From the NCBI GenBank assembly GCA_031841125.1, contig CM063113.1, forward strand, positions 23,457,312 to 23,521,311: a stretch of 64,000 nt of DNA. Direction: 5' to 3'. How positions within the stretch are numbered: position 1 is the stretch's first letter; every line of letters starts with the position of its first letter. Positions 44,452-56,022 of this stretch are shown here, in pieces. Made by a program: the position numbers and the translations under genes. Origin of the DNA: Acanthococcus lagerstroemiae (lineage: Eukaryota > Arthropoda > Insecta > Hemiptera > Eriococcidae). The notes under the pieces are model-generated. The model saw only the letters and a list, made by a program, of their open reading frames with translations, was not told the origin of the DNA and did not search any database.

Positions 44452-45945
44452 CAACAGAGTGAAAGGTTAATTTTTATCAAAATTAATACCAAACCAGTAC
44501 TTACCTACTAATACTCACGAGGACCAGTGGCGGCGCTAGGCAAAAAGTGAACGTCGGCGACAAATCAGCTTTGCGAGGCCTCTTTCATTTTCCAGTCAGA
44601 AAGAAAATATCGAAGTAAATGAGCTGGATTATACACTAATAATAATTATATACAACTTTTTTGCGAGACCCCTCACAAGTGCGAGGCCGTCGGTGGTTGT
44701 CGACGCCTAACGCCGCCACTGATGAGGACGAAAGATTAAAGAGGTACCTATATGAAGAATTAGAAGGACTTATAAAGCATGTTAGAGGCGAAGAGAATCT
44801 CATTATTATGGGTGATTGGAATGCTAGAGTTGGTGAAGGAAAAGAAGGTAATAAGTCGGGGATTTTGGATTGGGAATGAGAAATGAAAGGGGAGAGCGTT
44901 GGATACAGTTTTGTGCGAAGTACAACTTAGTTATAGAAAATATCCAGATAACGAAGGTAGATATCAAATTGATTAAATATTATAACAAACACATTTTTAG
45001 AAATCAAATATTGGACTGTAAAACTTATCCGGGACCCGATATTGACAGTGATCATAAGTTGGTAGTGATGAAATGCAGGCTTAAATTGAAGAAACTTGGT
45101 AGAAAAGAAGAGGTAACCAGATGGAATTTGAAAAAATTGGAAAATGTTATAATTAGAGGGAAATATCAAGAAGATATTGTATTAGAATTAGAGGTTGAAA
45201 AAACACAGGAAATGAATAGTGTGGAAGAAGAATGGGGTAAAATAAAGAAGGGAATATTAAAATCAGCAGAAGAAAATCTAGGTAAAACTAAGAGAGAAGA
45301 AAAGAAACCATGGATGAAGGAGGGTATCATCAGAAAGATGGATGAACGAAGAAAATATAAGAATGCAAACGATAGCGAAGGTAGATTAGCTCATCACAGG
45401 TTGAGGAATGAGATAAAGAGAGAATGTAAAAAAGCTAAGGAGGAATGGATGAAAAAAAAAAGTGATAAAATAGAAGAGTTTATGAATAAAGGACAAATAG
45501 GCTTGGCGTACAGAAAAGTAAAAATGGAGTTTGGAGAAAGAAGGAAGAAGGCAAGTAATATAACAAATAAGGAAGGAGAGCCTATTTACACAGCTAAAGG
45601 AAAAGTGAAAAAGTGGGTAGAGTATGTAGAAGGACTATATAGTGATAATGGCGATGAAGAGATAAAAATGGAGAGGGAGGAAGATGTGGGAGAAGATGAC
45701 AGGGGAGACTCAATTGTAAGAGGCGAATTTGACAAATCATTGAGAGATTTAAAGAAAGGGAAAACTCCAGGAGTGTATGAGATACCAGCCGAATTATTAC
45801 AGAACTTAGGAAAATATGTACTTGATAAATTAAACAAATCAGTGCGCTATATTTATGATAAGGGGGAAATGCCAGAGGACTTTAGAAAGAGTGCCATCGT
45901 AACTATACCAAAAAAAGCAGGAGCAGATAGGTGTGAAAATTATCT
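44452..45945 (+). pseudogene. LINE endonuclease/RT N-terminal part (RTE-like, inverted segment)
   Basis: Begins with NRVKG...NQYLPTNTHED (44452-44524), is interrupted by a MITE, and resumes DERLKRYLYEELEGL. The endonuclease motif GDWN is at 44811-44822 and the SDH motif at 45047-45055. A frameshift near 44870 separates them, and the YTWxSP region normally between is missing. The RT start (DLKKGKTPGVYEIPAELL, then VTIPKKAGADRCENY) follows, and similarity stops abruptly at about 45945. The catalytic YADD box is absent, so the copy is inactive. Family knowledge: such ORFs are widely annotated as craniofacial development protein 2-like in insects. Confidence 0.88.
44525..44721. mobile_element. 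hAT-like MITE inserted in the LINE
   Basis: Inverted ends CAGTGGCGGCGCTAGGC (44525) and GCCTAACGCCGCCACTG (ending 44721). The flanking 8-mers ACGAGGAC and ATGAGGAC match at 7 of 8. Length 197 bp. The LINE reading frame (...THED / DER...) is continuous across the insertion when one copy of the duplication is discounted, which independently confirms the boundaries. Confidence 0.93.
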
Positions 45946-47039
45946 CAGCGGTACGCTCTATCAAGACCAGATATTCACAGGGATTAACCCTTTTTGGCGT
46001 AGAAAGCATTATCAAAATTGGCGTCCTCAGCGAGGCCTATCAGCGCGCGCGAGGCACTATACCACCCTGTCTTTGTGTTGAAAATATTTTTTTTAACTCA
46101 TGCAGTGAAAGTGCGATAATTTCAGACAGCGAAACCTCTGTTTATTCCAGCGGCGTGCATTCCAGATAAGCGAGGTAAGCCCCACTTACCCTGAAAAATC
46201 CCGAGAAAATAAATTTTTATATAATATATCAACTTGTAACAAATAAAAAATATGAAACATTGGTCAAAGAAAGAAGCGATCGTACTGCCGTTTATTACAT
46301 TGCTACCTGACCCTACCGTCCTTCGGACGGTTGTATAATATTGCAAAATGTGAATTTTTATTATAAAGAATAAATGAATTGCTGAGTGCTCCGAAAGAAA
46401 TTTCTTAATAAAATGTATCAAAAGTTACAAAACATGAAAACAATTTTCAACAGATTATCTAGAAATACTGTGGTACCTAAGAAGAATCAAAATGGAAGAC
46501 GATCAAAATACAACTTTTCATGTACGAAACGAAATTATATGTAAATTCCCATATAGATAAAAACAGGCTTTTATAAGATTTGATCATTTGCTTATATTTT
46601 GGAAAAATAGAAAGAAAATGAAGCATGAAATTGATTTTTCATAAATGTGTAAGCTTTGTGATCTTTGGAAATTAAATCGAATTACCCGTTCTTCTCTATC
46701 TCCAAAATGAAAAGTGATCGAATTATCCTGTACATGTCACGTCCTCAGTAGGAGTACTGAGAGTGCTTTTGCTCATTGTTACGCCCTGTTTCAATAGTAA
46801 TAAATATTACCTATCATAAAGAACTTATCGGTGTATCCCGATAAGCATGATTGTACTCAGTAGTCTCTTGCTCCGCTTTGACTTAGTGGAATATAAACTC
46901 GAGATACATCTCTATAATACTATTTTTATTTTTAATGAAATATTTCAGAATAGACCTCAGAGGATTAAAGTTCGAGTGGTGATGGTTTACGTTATAACCT
47001 ATTCGACGCTTATGTGCTAATTTTTTTTACCACCCCAAA
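45946..47039. other. intergenic, nothing recognised
   Basis: Sequence after the LINE breakpoint shows no known gene. GTACGCTCTATCAAGACCAG begins the flank. An AATAAA occurs near 46207 and 46795, without supporting context. Confidence 0.35.
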
Positions 47040-48032
47040 AAATATACGTAAAATAAATCCCACTTTATTCGTTTTCAATTTATCATCCCCTAAGCACTTA
47101 CATTTGCTCACATGAGCATACCCTAATCTGGGAGGGTGAGCTGGAAGGATGTTAGAAATACTTGAGAGGAACATACAACTTCCTTTACACATTCAGATGG
47201 TCGTTATTTACTCTTGGTGATATTTTTTTCTGGTTTCCCTCTGATTCGTCTCCTAAGTTGGTTCCAATGGAATTAAAAAAGAAAAAAAACCTACAAAGTT
47301 TCAGGTTAATCGGATGAGAGGAATCCGTGCCGCAAGCTCCCTTTCGTTTTTATGGGAAAAACACATGGAGTTTTGACTTTTGTTTCAGACTAAATTTCCC
47401 TCCTATATTCACCAGGACCAAAACCCGTAAATTGAACACTAGAACATTTGCTATTGGATTCAGTTTGTGACACTGGAAAATAAGTCTTTTGCATTCAACT
47501 TTTAGAATTTAATAAAATGTTCAACTTTCTCAAATTTTAGGCTCTAAGTCAAACAGAGAATCTAGTAAAGACAGAGTAGTCATTGAAATTCGAAATTCAA
47601 CGTTTCAGATTTTCGAAATGTCTTCCATACTTCAGTTTAGTTTCAACCGTTCAGATAACGTTCGATACTCAGCTTGAAACCTACTTTCGGCTTTTGACTG
47701 ACTAGTCTCTGACAGGAGTCCAGGGTACTCCATTTTCAGAAACGAGATTTGACTTTCAGTTTGGGGAGGGGGGGTTGGAGAAAAAAAAATTGCCGACAAA
47801 TATTTTTTTTTAACTAAAAATTTGCTGACAAAATTTTTAAAATTATTATAAATTTGCCCATTTTTTAATTCAAAAAAAAAAAAAAGAAGAAACAAACAAA
47901 CAAACAAACAAACAAACAGACATTCATAAGAAATGAAAAATTCAAATGAACAGTTTCTAAATTTGCCGACTGCCAAATTATTGGGGGGGGGGGGGTGAAT
48001 CCCCCACACCGCCTATAGTTTCGCCCCTGCTC
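47040..48032 (-). mobile_element. family X copy B, uninterrupted
   Basis: On the minus strand it starts CAGGGGCGAAACTATAGGCG (48032 downward), then a C-tract, TTGGCAGTCGGCAAATTTAG, a (CAAA)n/T-rich stretch, AACTGAAAGTCAAATCTCGT, GGAGTACCCTGGACTCCTGT, and ends past TAGGGTATGCTCATGTGAGC. It is collinear with copy A (16385-16513 + 18264-18998) and contains the joining sequence that copy A lacks. Minus-strand frames (47632-48009) are not recognisable as transposase. Confidence 0.75.
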
Positions 48033-48813
48033 ACATATACCCATGGTTGGAACAAATTTCACTTAAATATATACCCAGTAGTAAAAGCATACAGGGTGGT
48101 GCATGAGAAGTTGCATCACATGTATTTTGCCCATGGTGCGTGCTCAGGATGCACCAACGTATACTACACGTGTTATATTATACAGGTGGATCATGAGAAA
48201 ACGCACCAAATGCGCAAAACGATGACATATTCTTCGGGGAAAATCTCAGATGATTTTCGAAGAATTTCACCGAAAATCTTCGATGATTTCTCAAGAATTT
48301 TATCAGAAATATTTGAGAAAAATCTTCGGGAAAGTTCTCCAATAATTTTTAGAGAATTAGAGAATTTTATTGGAATATTTGGGAATGGTTTTTGAAGAAT
48401 TTTATCGAAAATCTTCAGGAAAAATCTCCGATAATTTCCCAAGAATAATTTCATTAGAAATCTCCGAGAAGAATCTTCCATGACTTTAAAGAATTTCATC
48501 GGAAATTTTTGGGGGAAAAATCCGGTAATTTCTGAAGAATCTCATCGAAAATCTTTAGAAAAAAATTTCAACGTTTTCCAAAAATTTTTATGAAAATTCT
48601 TCGAGAAAATTTTCGATAATTTTTGATGAATTTCATCGGAAATATTCGGGGGGAGGCGGGGGAAACTTGGATGATTTTTTAAGAATTTTATCAAAAATCT
48701 GCAAGGAAAATGTTCGATGATCTCCGAAACATTTCATCGGAAATCTTCAAGAAGATCTCGGATGATTTTTAAGGAATTTCATCGTAATTTCCGAAGAACT
48801 GAGACTGTTACTC

Positions 48814-49286
48814 CCAAGACGTTTATACTACTTAACACTAGATACCTAACTTCAGCCTGCTAGTAGTATAAACCCTTCTCACTCAACCCGCGTTTTAGTA
48901 TCCCATCTGCTAGCGTCACCGGTATAGAAAATCGGCTCCAATGCATTTTAAATGGGAAATTGGTCATTTTTAAATCGCGCTTATTAAATTTTGCCTGGGT
49001 AAAACGATCTGAAAATTTGACAGACCATGCGTTCATTTCTTGGGAGCAGGAAAACATAAAAAAAACAAAACAATATACTACACTTCAATTTCTTTTTTTT
49101 TTTTAAATTTGAATGACGGCACCTCTACGCGAAATTCACCATGTATTTTAAATGGGGAAAATGACTATACCGGTGACTGGCAAACGCTTATGCAACATTC
49201 GAACAAAGACTTGGGTACGCTTTATTTTACTACAGCAGGATAGGAAGTTAGGTATCTAGTGTAGTAGTAGGTATAAACGTCTTTGG
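48814..49286. mobile_element. MITE nested in the left arm of the foldback
   Basis: CCAAGACGTTTATACTACTT with CACTAGATACCTAACTTC at the left pairs with GAAGTTAGGTATCTAGTG and GGTATAAACGTCTTTGG at the right. TTACTC flanks both sides (48808-48813, 49288-49293, with one extra base on the right). Inner inverted words GTCACCGGTATAG and CTATACCGGTGAC (48915, 49165) give a second palindrome. Confidence 0.75.
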
Positions 49287-50554
49287 ATTACTCATGTGAT
49301 CGGATCAAAGATTTAAAATTTTTGATGGAATACTTCGGAAATCAGCGGAAAATTTTCTCGAAAATTTCCCATAATTTCAGAAGAATTTTATCGGAAATAT
49401 TTGAGAAAAATCTCTTATAATTTCAAAAAAATTTCAATGGAAATCTTCGATAAATCTTTGAAAATAATCTCCGTTAATTTTCGTAGAATTTCATCGGTAA
49501 TCTTAAAAAAAAAATTTCCAATGATTTCTAAAGAATTTTATCAAAAGTCTTCGGGAAAAATCTCCAGTCCCATCGTATGAGTGGAAAATAGTCTCAATTC
49601 TTCAGAAATCACTGGAATTTTCCCCCAAAAATTTCCGATGAAATTCCTTAAGAATCATCGGAGATTCTTCTCGAAGATTTACGATGAAATTCTTCTGAGA
49701 TCAACGAACATTTTTCCTGAAAATTTTTGATAAAATTCTTCAAAAACCATCGGAGTTTTTCTCCGAATATCTCCAATGAAATTTATCAAAAAATTTTCCT
49801 GAAAATTTCTGAAGAAATTCTTTGGAACACTTTGGAAGATTTTTCTGAAGATTTTCGATGAGATTCTCCGGAAATCATCAGAGCGATGAAATTATGCGGA
49901 ATTTATCAGAGATTATTTTCAAATATTTCTGATAAATTCCTTGGAAATCATCGGAATTTTACCCGAACATTTCTAATGAAATTCTTCAGAAATTGTCGGT
50001 AATTTGTCCCAAAAATTTTTACTGATAATCTTTGGAAATCATCGGAAGTTTTTTCTGGAGAAATCCTTCAAAAATCATCAGAGAGATACTTCTCGAATAA
50101 AATCCTTTGAAATCGTCGGAGATTTTCCCTAAAGATTTCCGACAAAATTCTCCTGAAATTATCGGAGTTTTACTCAATGATGTCCGATGAAATTTATCGA
50201 AAAAGATCGCTAATTTTTCTTAATATTTTCGATAAAATTCCTGTGAAAATATCTTTGGAAATCAAAGGAATCTTTTCGAGGATTTCTAATGAAATTCTTT
50301 GGAAATCGTCGGAGATTTTTCTCAAATATTTCGGATAAAATTTTTCTGACACCATGGGAAATTTCCGAGAAAATTTTTCGGTGATATCCGAAAAATTTCA
50401 TCAAAAAGCTCTGATCCGATCACATGAGTGGAAAATATAGTCTCAATTCTTTGGAAATTACGATGAAATTCCTTAAAAGTCATCGGAAATCTTCTTGAAA
50501 ATTTCTGATGAAATCCTTCGAAGATCATCGAACATTTTCTCTGCAGATTTTTGT

Positions 50555-50845
50555 TTTCTTTCTTTTTCCTGGAGCCTCACCAAACTAAAAAATATGGTTT
50601 CCTTGGCTGCCAATGTCCCCTCCTTCTTATCCCCACTCCCTGCGCTCACCCTTACCCACAGATGCATATACTTACGTATACAAACTTTTATTTATTTATT
50701 TTTATTTTTAATTTAATTATTTTTCTCCTATATCTGCATAAGATGTAAATACGAATACAAAACTGTAGAACACCCCACTGTAAAATAGCCTTCAAGGCTG
50801 TAGTGGGGGTCACCTATTAAATAAATAAAAAAATTCTTAAAAACC
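50555..50845 (+). mobile_element. non-LTR retrotransposon 3' tail
   Basis: Ends TAGTGGGGGTCACCTATTAA followed by ATAAATAAAAAAA, the typical short A-rich end of insect non-LTR elements. Upstream is AATAGCCTTCAAGGCTGTAG, a small hairpin. It is a 5'-truncated insertion into the right arm of the foldback; the start is uncertain. Confidence 0.55.
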
Positions 50846-51439
50846 CTCCCCCCCTCCGCCGAATATATCCGATGAAATTCATCAAAAATTATCGAAAATT
50901 TTCTCGAAGAATTATGATAAAATTTTTTGGAAAACATTGAAAGTTTTTTCTATAGATTTTCGATGAGATTCTTCAGAAATTATCGGAATTTTTTTACCAA
51001 AAATTTCCGATGAAATTCCTTAGAAATCATCTGAGATTCTTCTTGAAGATTTCTAATGAAATTATTCTTCGGAAATCATCGGAGAATTTCCCTGAAAATT
51101 TTCGATAAAATTCTTCAAAAACTATTGAAGTTTTTTCCTAAATTTTCCGATGAAATTCTCTAAAAATTATCTGAAAATTTTCCTGAAAATTGTTCTTGAA
51201 GATTTCTGATAAAATTCCTTGGAAATCATCGGAAATTTTCCCCGAAGATTTTCGATGAAATTCTTCGAAAATCATCTGAGATTTTCCCCGAAGAAATATG
51301 TCATCGTTTTGCACATTTGCGGTGCGTTTTCTCATGGTCCACCTGTATAATATAACACGTATAGTATACGCTGGTGCATTCTGATCACGCACCATAGTCA
51401 GGAATACATGTGATGCGACTTCTCATGCACCACCCTGTA

Positions 51440-51780
51440 TAAAACTAAAACCCCGACGTTTCTGAGGTAATGCTCGAAAGTCGAGCGGGGTGTTAACGGG
51501 TTTCGCTCAAGTATACCCCGGCTGGAAGAAATAAATTTTCATGGAAATGTATACACACGGTTTTCGCTCAAGTATACCCAGTAGTAAAAGCATATAAAAT
51601 GCTCAAATGCCCATGATAGAGCTAAAAAAGTAAAAATCATATATTTCGAGGCCACACCGCTCTAGAGGGGGTATAGGATTGTAACGATGAGCTCTGGAAT
51701 TTTCTTTTACCACTGCGAATAGAGGACGGAAGAAAAATCTGAAGAAATCTACTTAGGCCGATTCACCTATCTTACCCCCT
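51440..51780. other. flank of foldback with a duplicated host segment
   Basis: TATACCCAGTAGTAAAAGCA at about 48071-48090 (left of the foldback) recurs at 51576-51595, preceded by a related GGCTGGAAGAAATAAATTTT / GGTTGGAACAAATTTC stretch. No gene is identified. Confidence 0.45.
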
Positions 51781-53040
51781 GCTATAGTCTTTGAGACAAT
51801 TTCTCCGGCTCGGTTATTTTCGCGTCGGATGAAACATGGGCGGCCTCACTTTCGATTGGCCATTCCGGTCGACGTACATCAACGTCAGCGACCTTTCCGT
51901 TGCGCGAATCTGCTCGCGTACCCTTGTCTTGGCCAACTCCAATTTATCAAAATTATTACACGAAAATTCGGCCGTTGAAGCCGCGCGTTGCGTTTCGACG
52001 CGACGCGTTAACCAAGTTAAATCGACGTAACGGCCGCGATAACGCGAACCAACAAGCGCCGCGGGAAGGGGTGCCAGAGATGAAGAAAAAAAAAACCGCT
52101 TACAGGCGTTAAAACGTGTAAATTCATATTCGTATCGGCTGCGAACATTTTTTTTTTTTTTCTACATAACGCGTGCGAAATTGAACGTCCATTGTGGCGA
52201 CGTAGCTACGCGTATACGTGGATATGTACGCACTCCCTCGTGGGTATATCTACGCTGTGTTCAGGGTTGTACGTACACGCAGAGCCGGCGAGGAAACGCC
52301 GAGTCGCAGGTATTATTAAATTACGAACAACCCTGTCATACTCTAATGGATTTTCTACAATAGAAACGCGCGTGGTTAGGGCGCCACAGCTTTTAGCGTT
52401 GATTATAGAGCGAGGAGCGCGGATACGCGAACGCAAAAGCGCGCGGCGCGACAGCGGCGGTAGCGGCGGAATCGAGACGGCACTATCAACACACAACGTA
52501 GCTGCGATGCGAACCGCACCGAGCTTTTCCGATACGCGTAAACCCCAACCCGACGCGGATCCTATTCAAAAATTTTCCTCTATCTCCCTTTCGTTTTTTT
52601 TTTCCTTTTCGTCTTTCCGCCCCTGTAAGCCCCGTACGCCGCTTTAAGTGTGTACGTATAAAAATAAGTCGTTCAACTTGCCGAGGTTATTTTTTCTCGC
52701 CGTTTTTCCTCCCTTCGACCCACTCCGGTACTTTAAATTATTTACTTTATTTTACTTTGTAAACATTTTAGAAGAATATTTTTTATGAACGGTTTTTTTT
52801 TTCTTCTTTTTTTCTTCCTTTCTTTGGTTTGTCGAAAATGCGAAGAAAGTCGCGACACTTTTTGAGACGCGCGACGGCAACCGTGGCAGCCACTGAGAGG
52901 GTAATGTTATTTCAAAATATTCGATTGATTGTAACTGCTCGCAGAGTTAGAATAGAGCTTGATTTATGGCAAACGAATCGAGCAGTCAAACCTCGATAAA
53001 CCTAACTTTCCAGTGTGAAGACTTCTGCAGAATACAAGAA
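51781..53040. promoter_or_regulatory. CpG-rich low-copy island
   Basis: Sharply richer in CpG than its surroundings and free of visible transposon ends. It contains an inverted CCAAT word (GATTGGCCA, 51855), a TATA-like GTATAAAAATAAG (52656) and a donor-like CGCAG|GTATTA (52309). The open frames (151 codons at 52192-52647 plus; 96 codons at 52206-52496 minus) carry no known domain, and overlapping frames on both strands are expected in GC-rich DNA. It could be a promoter or 5' exon of a neighbour or an enhancer of the islet gene; the sequence alone does not decide. Confidence 0.3.
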
Positions 53041-53050
53041 GACTAGCAAA

Positions 53051-53078
53051 CGCCAACACACACACACACACACACAGA
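53051..53078 (+). repeat. (CA)n microsatellite
   Basis: ACACACACACACACACACAC run after CGCCAA. Confidence 0.95.
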
Positions 53079-53084
53079 GCAAAT

Positions 53085-55042
53085 TGTACACTTCCCGATC
53101 TGCGAATTTTTCAGAAAAAGTGCTCAAATGTGACATGATAATTTCAGCACTTTTTTGTACAATTTGTTACAATTAATTCCACCAATCGGAGACGAGAACG
53201 GGTTTTTGTCAGTCTGCTGCCACCGGTGTCACAACTGGGCAGTTTTTTATACCATTTGTGACAGAAATGTGCTCATTTGTGTCAATGAAAAAAATGTCAC
53301 GTTTAAGCAGTTTTTTGCTTACTGGGCATTTTTAATGCCACTTGTGACAGAAATGTGCTCATTTGTGCCATTTTAATAAGTGTCACATTTACGCAGTTTT
53401 TTGCTCGCCTCTGCAGGCGCTGGTTATAGCCCTCGCTGCACCCTCAATTGTGGGCATCGCATAGGTATATTACATATATTACAGAAATATATTTCTGCCA
53501 TAAGAATAAATAAATACACGATACCGCAAAGCGAGTGTGGTAGGAGCGCGATAACAATGTAAATAATGTAGTCAATATTTACAAAAAGCACGTAGAAAAT
53601 GTATATTTTACATACATACAACAAAATAATAATTATAGATAGGTACTAAAAATAAAGTACAGGACTAAAAACAACCCCTGACTAAGTTGTTCAACTTAAT
53701 TGGACGCTATATTCAGCGTCAGGAACCAACCAACATTTGTAAACAAAATGAGTTATTAGTATGTTTGGAAAGAGCGTAAAAAGTAGAATTTTTCAAAATT
53801 GGGCTGCCGATTCAAAAATGTGTACTCACATTGAAAAATGCTTATCAGTAAACGCTATGTCATATAGTTTCTACCAAAATATTGAGTTCTTATTTATATG
53901 CACTTTTGGTTTTGGTTGATGTTGGAGCGCTCCTTCTCAGAATACAAACTGCCAGCAATTCCAAAATGCACGGATATTATTCTCTCAGCACAGTGCAATC
54001 ACAAAATACAGGTATCATGCAGCTATGTTGATTCCAGCTTATCTATCAGGTGTACAAGCGTAGATACTTATAAAGGATGTTATTCTACAGAAAAATTCCG
54101 CCAGCGAAGATCATCCGGAGGAAGATTATTATATACTTATCCTGTGTATTGTTTCCTCTTACAACTGTTCTGTTATTTGGAGCTTCATCGTATATACCTA
54201 TACGAGTATATTTTGAAATCACTGGTGAACAGCGTGAGGAACATACACGCGCTGTTTACCAGTGATTTTGAAATATATACTATATACTATGAAGCTCCAA
54301 ATAACAGAACAGACTGAAAGAGGAAAAAATACACAGGATAATAATTATACTTAGGTAACTTACTCGTTTTCATTGTAGCCATGTATTTCATTCGCACACG
54401 TGGTGGTCAAGGAGCACAGCAACACATACACGAAATATATTTAAATATAAAATCATAAATTATAAGTAGTATTTAGTTCGTGGTTGATGCAAATACTCGT
54501 CAAATTTCAAAAGGCTATGCCACTCTGTATTAACACAGCAATGAGAGCACAATCCCAGTTAGTACAAGACAATATTATCTCATTCGGCATTACCGCGTAC
54601 TGGTTTTCTGTGTGTTTGTATGCGTGTGTGTGCGTGTGTGGGTGTGTGGGTGTTTGCAAGTGTAGTGGGCATATGGCCGTGCAGATGAGTGCTGTGAATC
54701 CTTCATTCTATTTTCTTATGAACAACGATCTGAGACCGCGAAGAAATTTAAAATTATAATTAATGTTCAGAGTTGAATTTAAGTATAATGATTAATTATT
54801 TAATTTCTAAGTTCTCTCATTGCCACAAATAAGCAGTTTTCTGCTTAAATATGTCAACATAAACTGTCACACACAAGCATATTTGTGACACTTCAATGTC
54901 ACGGAGGCCGTGTGACATATTTCCAGTGATAAAAGGGGCGGATCTAAATATTTACCACACTTTTACCACAAATTTGCGAAATTTACAGACTTGAGCACTT
55001 TTTCTTGCCACAGATAGTGTCACAAGCTTAAAAACGCAGATC
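53085..55042. mobile_element. element with inverted ends and internal repeats, ~1.95 kb
   Basis: CCCGATCTGCG near 53094 and GAAAAAGTGCTCAAATGTGA (53114) pair with GAGCACTTTTTCTTGCCACA (54985) and CGCAGATCGGG near 55034. GTGACAGAAATGTGCTCATT is repeated at about 53259 and 53344, and related GTCACA/AGCAGTTTT words recur at 54835-54950 in reverse. Internal sequence 53410-54830 contains a hairpin and a TG-rich tract (54606-54655). No coding sequence is recognised. Confidence 0.6.
54123..54355. mobile_element. near-perfect hairpin, ~108-bp arms, 16-nt loop
   Basis: TTATTTGGAGCTTCAT near 54172 pairs with ATGAAGCTCCAAATAA near 54289. TTGAAATCACTGGTGAACAGCG pairs with CGCTGTTTACCAGTGATTTTGAA around the loop. 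TATCCTGTGTATT pairs with AATACACAGGATA. Either a very young foldback MITE or a hairpin RNA source. Confidence 0.85.
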
Positions 55043-55475
55043 GGGTTACGAACAGTGACGACGTTAGTAGAGCCTAAAGCTGATTGAAAGAATAAATTTC
55101 ATGGAAATTTCCATCAACAACACGAACGCACTTTGCAGTCAACTACTGAAAAAATGGTTGGAAGAAAAGAGAAAAATAGTGATTGCAAGAAGCTCGTTGC
55201 CAACTCAAAAAATTACCTTTTCCCGATTTTTCTAACGAATGGCAATGTCCCAGTAGAACATAAGTAAAAAGCTAATGGTCTTAGAAATTTGCTCACTGAT
55301 TTCCTGATTTTTTAAAAAATGTTCTCCACTGAGAGCAATTTTTCTAATTGATTTTAATGTTTCTGTGTTCGAGAGAATTTCCATCCTTTCCCGAACGATA
55401 CGTTCTGTATGAAGTAGCGGAATTTATTTCGAGCTGGATTTTTTTGGACCCACTGTACGCCAAAATTATTTCCAT

Positions 55476-55615
55476 GCCTCGTGAAGGTCACGACTGGAGC
55501 AGGTAGTTTCAAAATTCCCCGGCTTGACCAACATTCGGAACCATACCTCGTGAAGGTCATGACTGGGGCAGGTAGTTTTGAAATTCCCCGGTTTAACCAG
55601 GATTCGGAAATTTTG
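55476..55615 (+). repeat. two-copy tandem repeat, ~69-bp period
   Basis: CCTCGTGAAGGTCA(C/T)GACTGG(A/G)GCAGGTAGTTT occurs at 55476 and 55545, each followed by AAATTCCCCGG(C/T)TT(G/A)ACCA. Confidence 0.9.
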
Positions 55616-55969
55616 TTTACTTGTTTTCAGCTTTGTCGAAATGCAGTTGTACCCCTCCCGGCTAACGGATTCCCTTTCAGCTATCAATATATCACGTCCT
55701 TAAACAATCGTTTGATTTTCTCTGTCACTCGTGAAAAAGCTGGACCACTGTCTTCGCCGCCCGTATACCTGTCGCAATACGAATTTGGGGAATTTTATTT
55801 ACAATATACGCGTCCAGTCGAAGGCATTTTTTCTACGACGTACGTCTCTGGTTGGGCGGTTGTTATCGCCCCACTCCGTATTCAAAGCCAATTAAAGTCG
55901 ATGTACATTTTTGGGCTCAGTTACTCTGGAGATTTCAAATTTCGTCGGCATCAGTTAGAATATCATTAG
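55481..55969 (+). other. 162-codon open frame, doubtful
   Basis: The frame is open from the tandem repeat through 55966 with a fairly ordinary amino-acid mix (LSQYEFGEFYLQYTRPVEG near its middle). The first 45 codons are the duplicated repeat. I recognise no domain, the codon usage cannot be tested here, and there is no promoter or splice context. It may be a transposon remnant. Confidence 0.15.
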
Positions 55970-56022
55970 CACGTAGTATCGCTCCTTGAAAATTTCTGTA
56001 ATATTTTGTATCCGGGCTAGTC

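Larger units (their letters stand above)
48092..51437. mobile_element. 3.35-kb foldback element with TA duplication and minisatellite arms
   Basis: Left end CAGGGTGGTGCATGAGAAGT and right end ACTTCTCATGCACCACCCTG are inverted and flanked by TA on both sides. About 200 bp of each end pair (for example AACGATGACATATTCTTCGG with GAAGAAATATGTCATCGTT). The arms are made of a roughly 58-bp repeat: GAAGAATTTCATCGGAAATC on the left (48230-48800, 49300-49570) and its complement GATTTCCGATGAAATTCTTC on the right (49600-50530, 50860-51300). TGATCGGATC at 49298 pairs with GATCCGATCA at 50414. A MITE and a LINE tail are nested within. Confidence 0.85.

Noticed and set aside
45946..46081. Continuation of the LINE protein beyond 45945
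   Set aside because: The frame stays open to 46081, but similarity to reverse transcriptase stops abruptly at ...CENY and the rest reads as flanking DNA.
52192..52647. 151-codon open frame in the CpG-rich island as a gene
   Set aside because: An overlapping minus-strand frame is also open, as expected in GC-rich DNA; no domain and no start or splice context. Kept only as part of the island.
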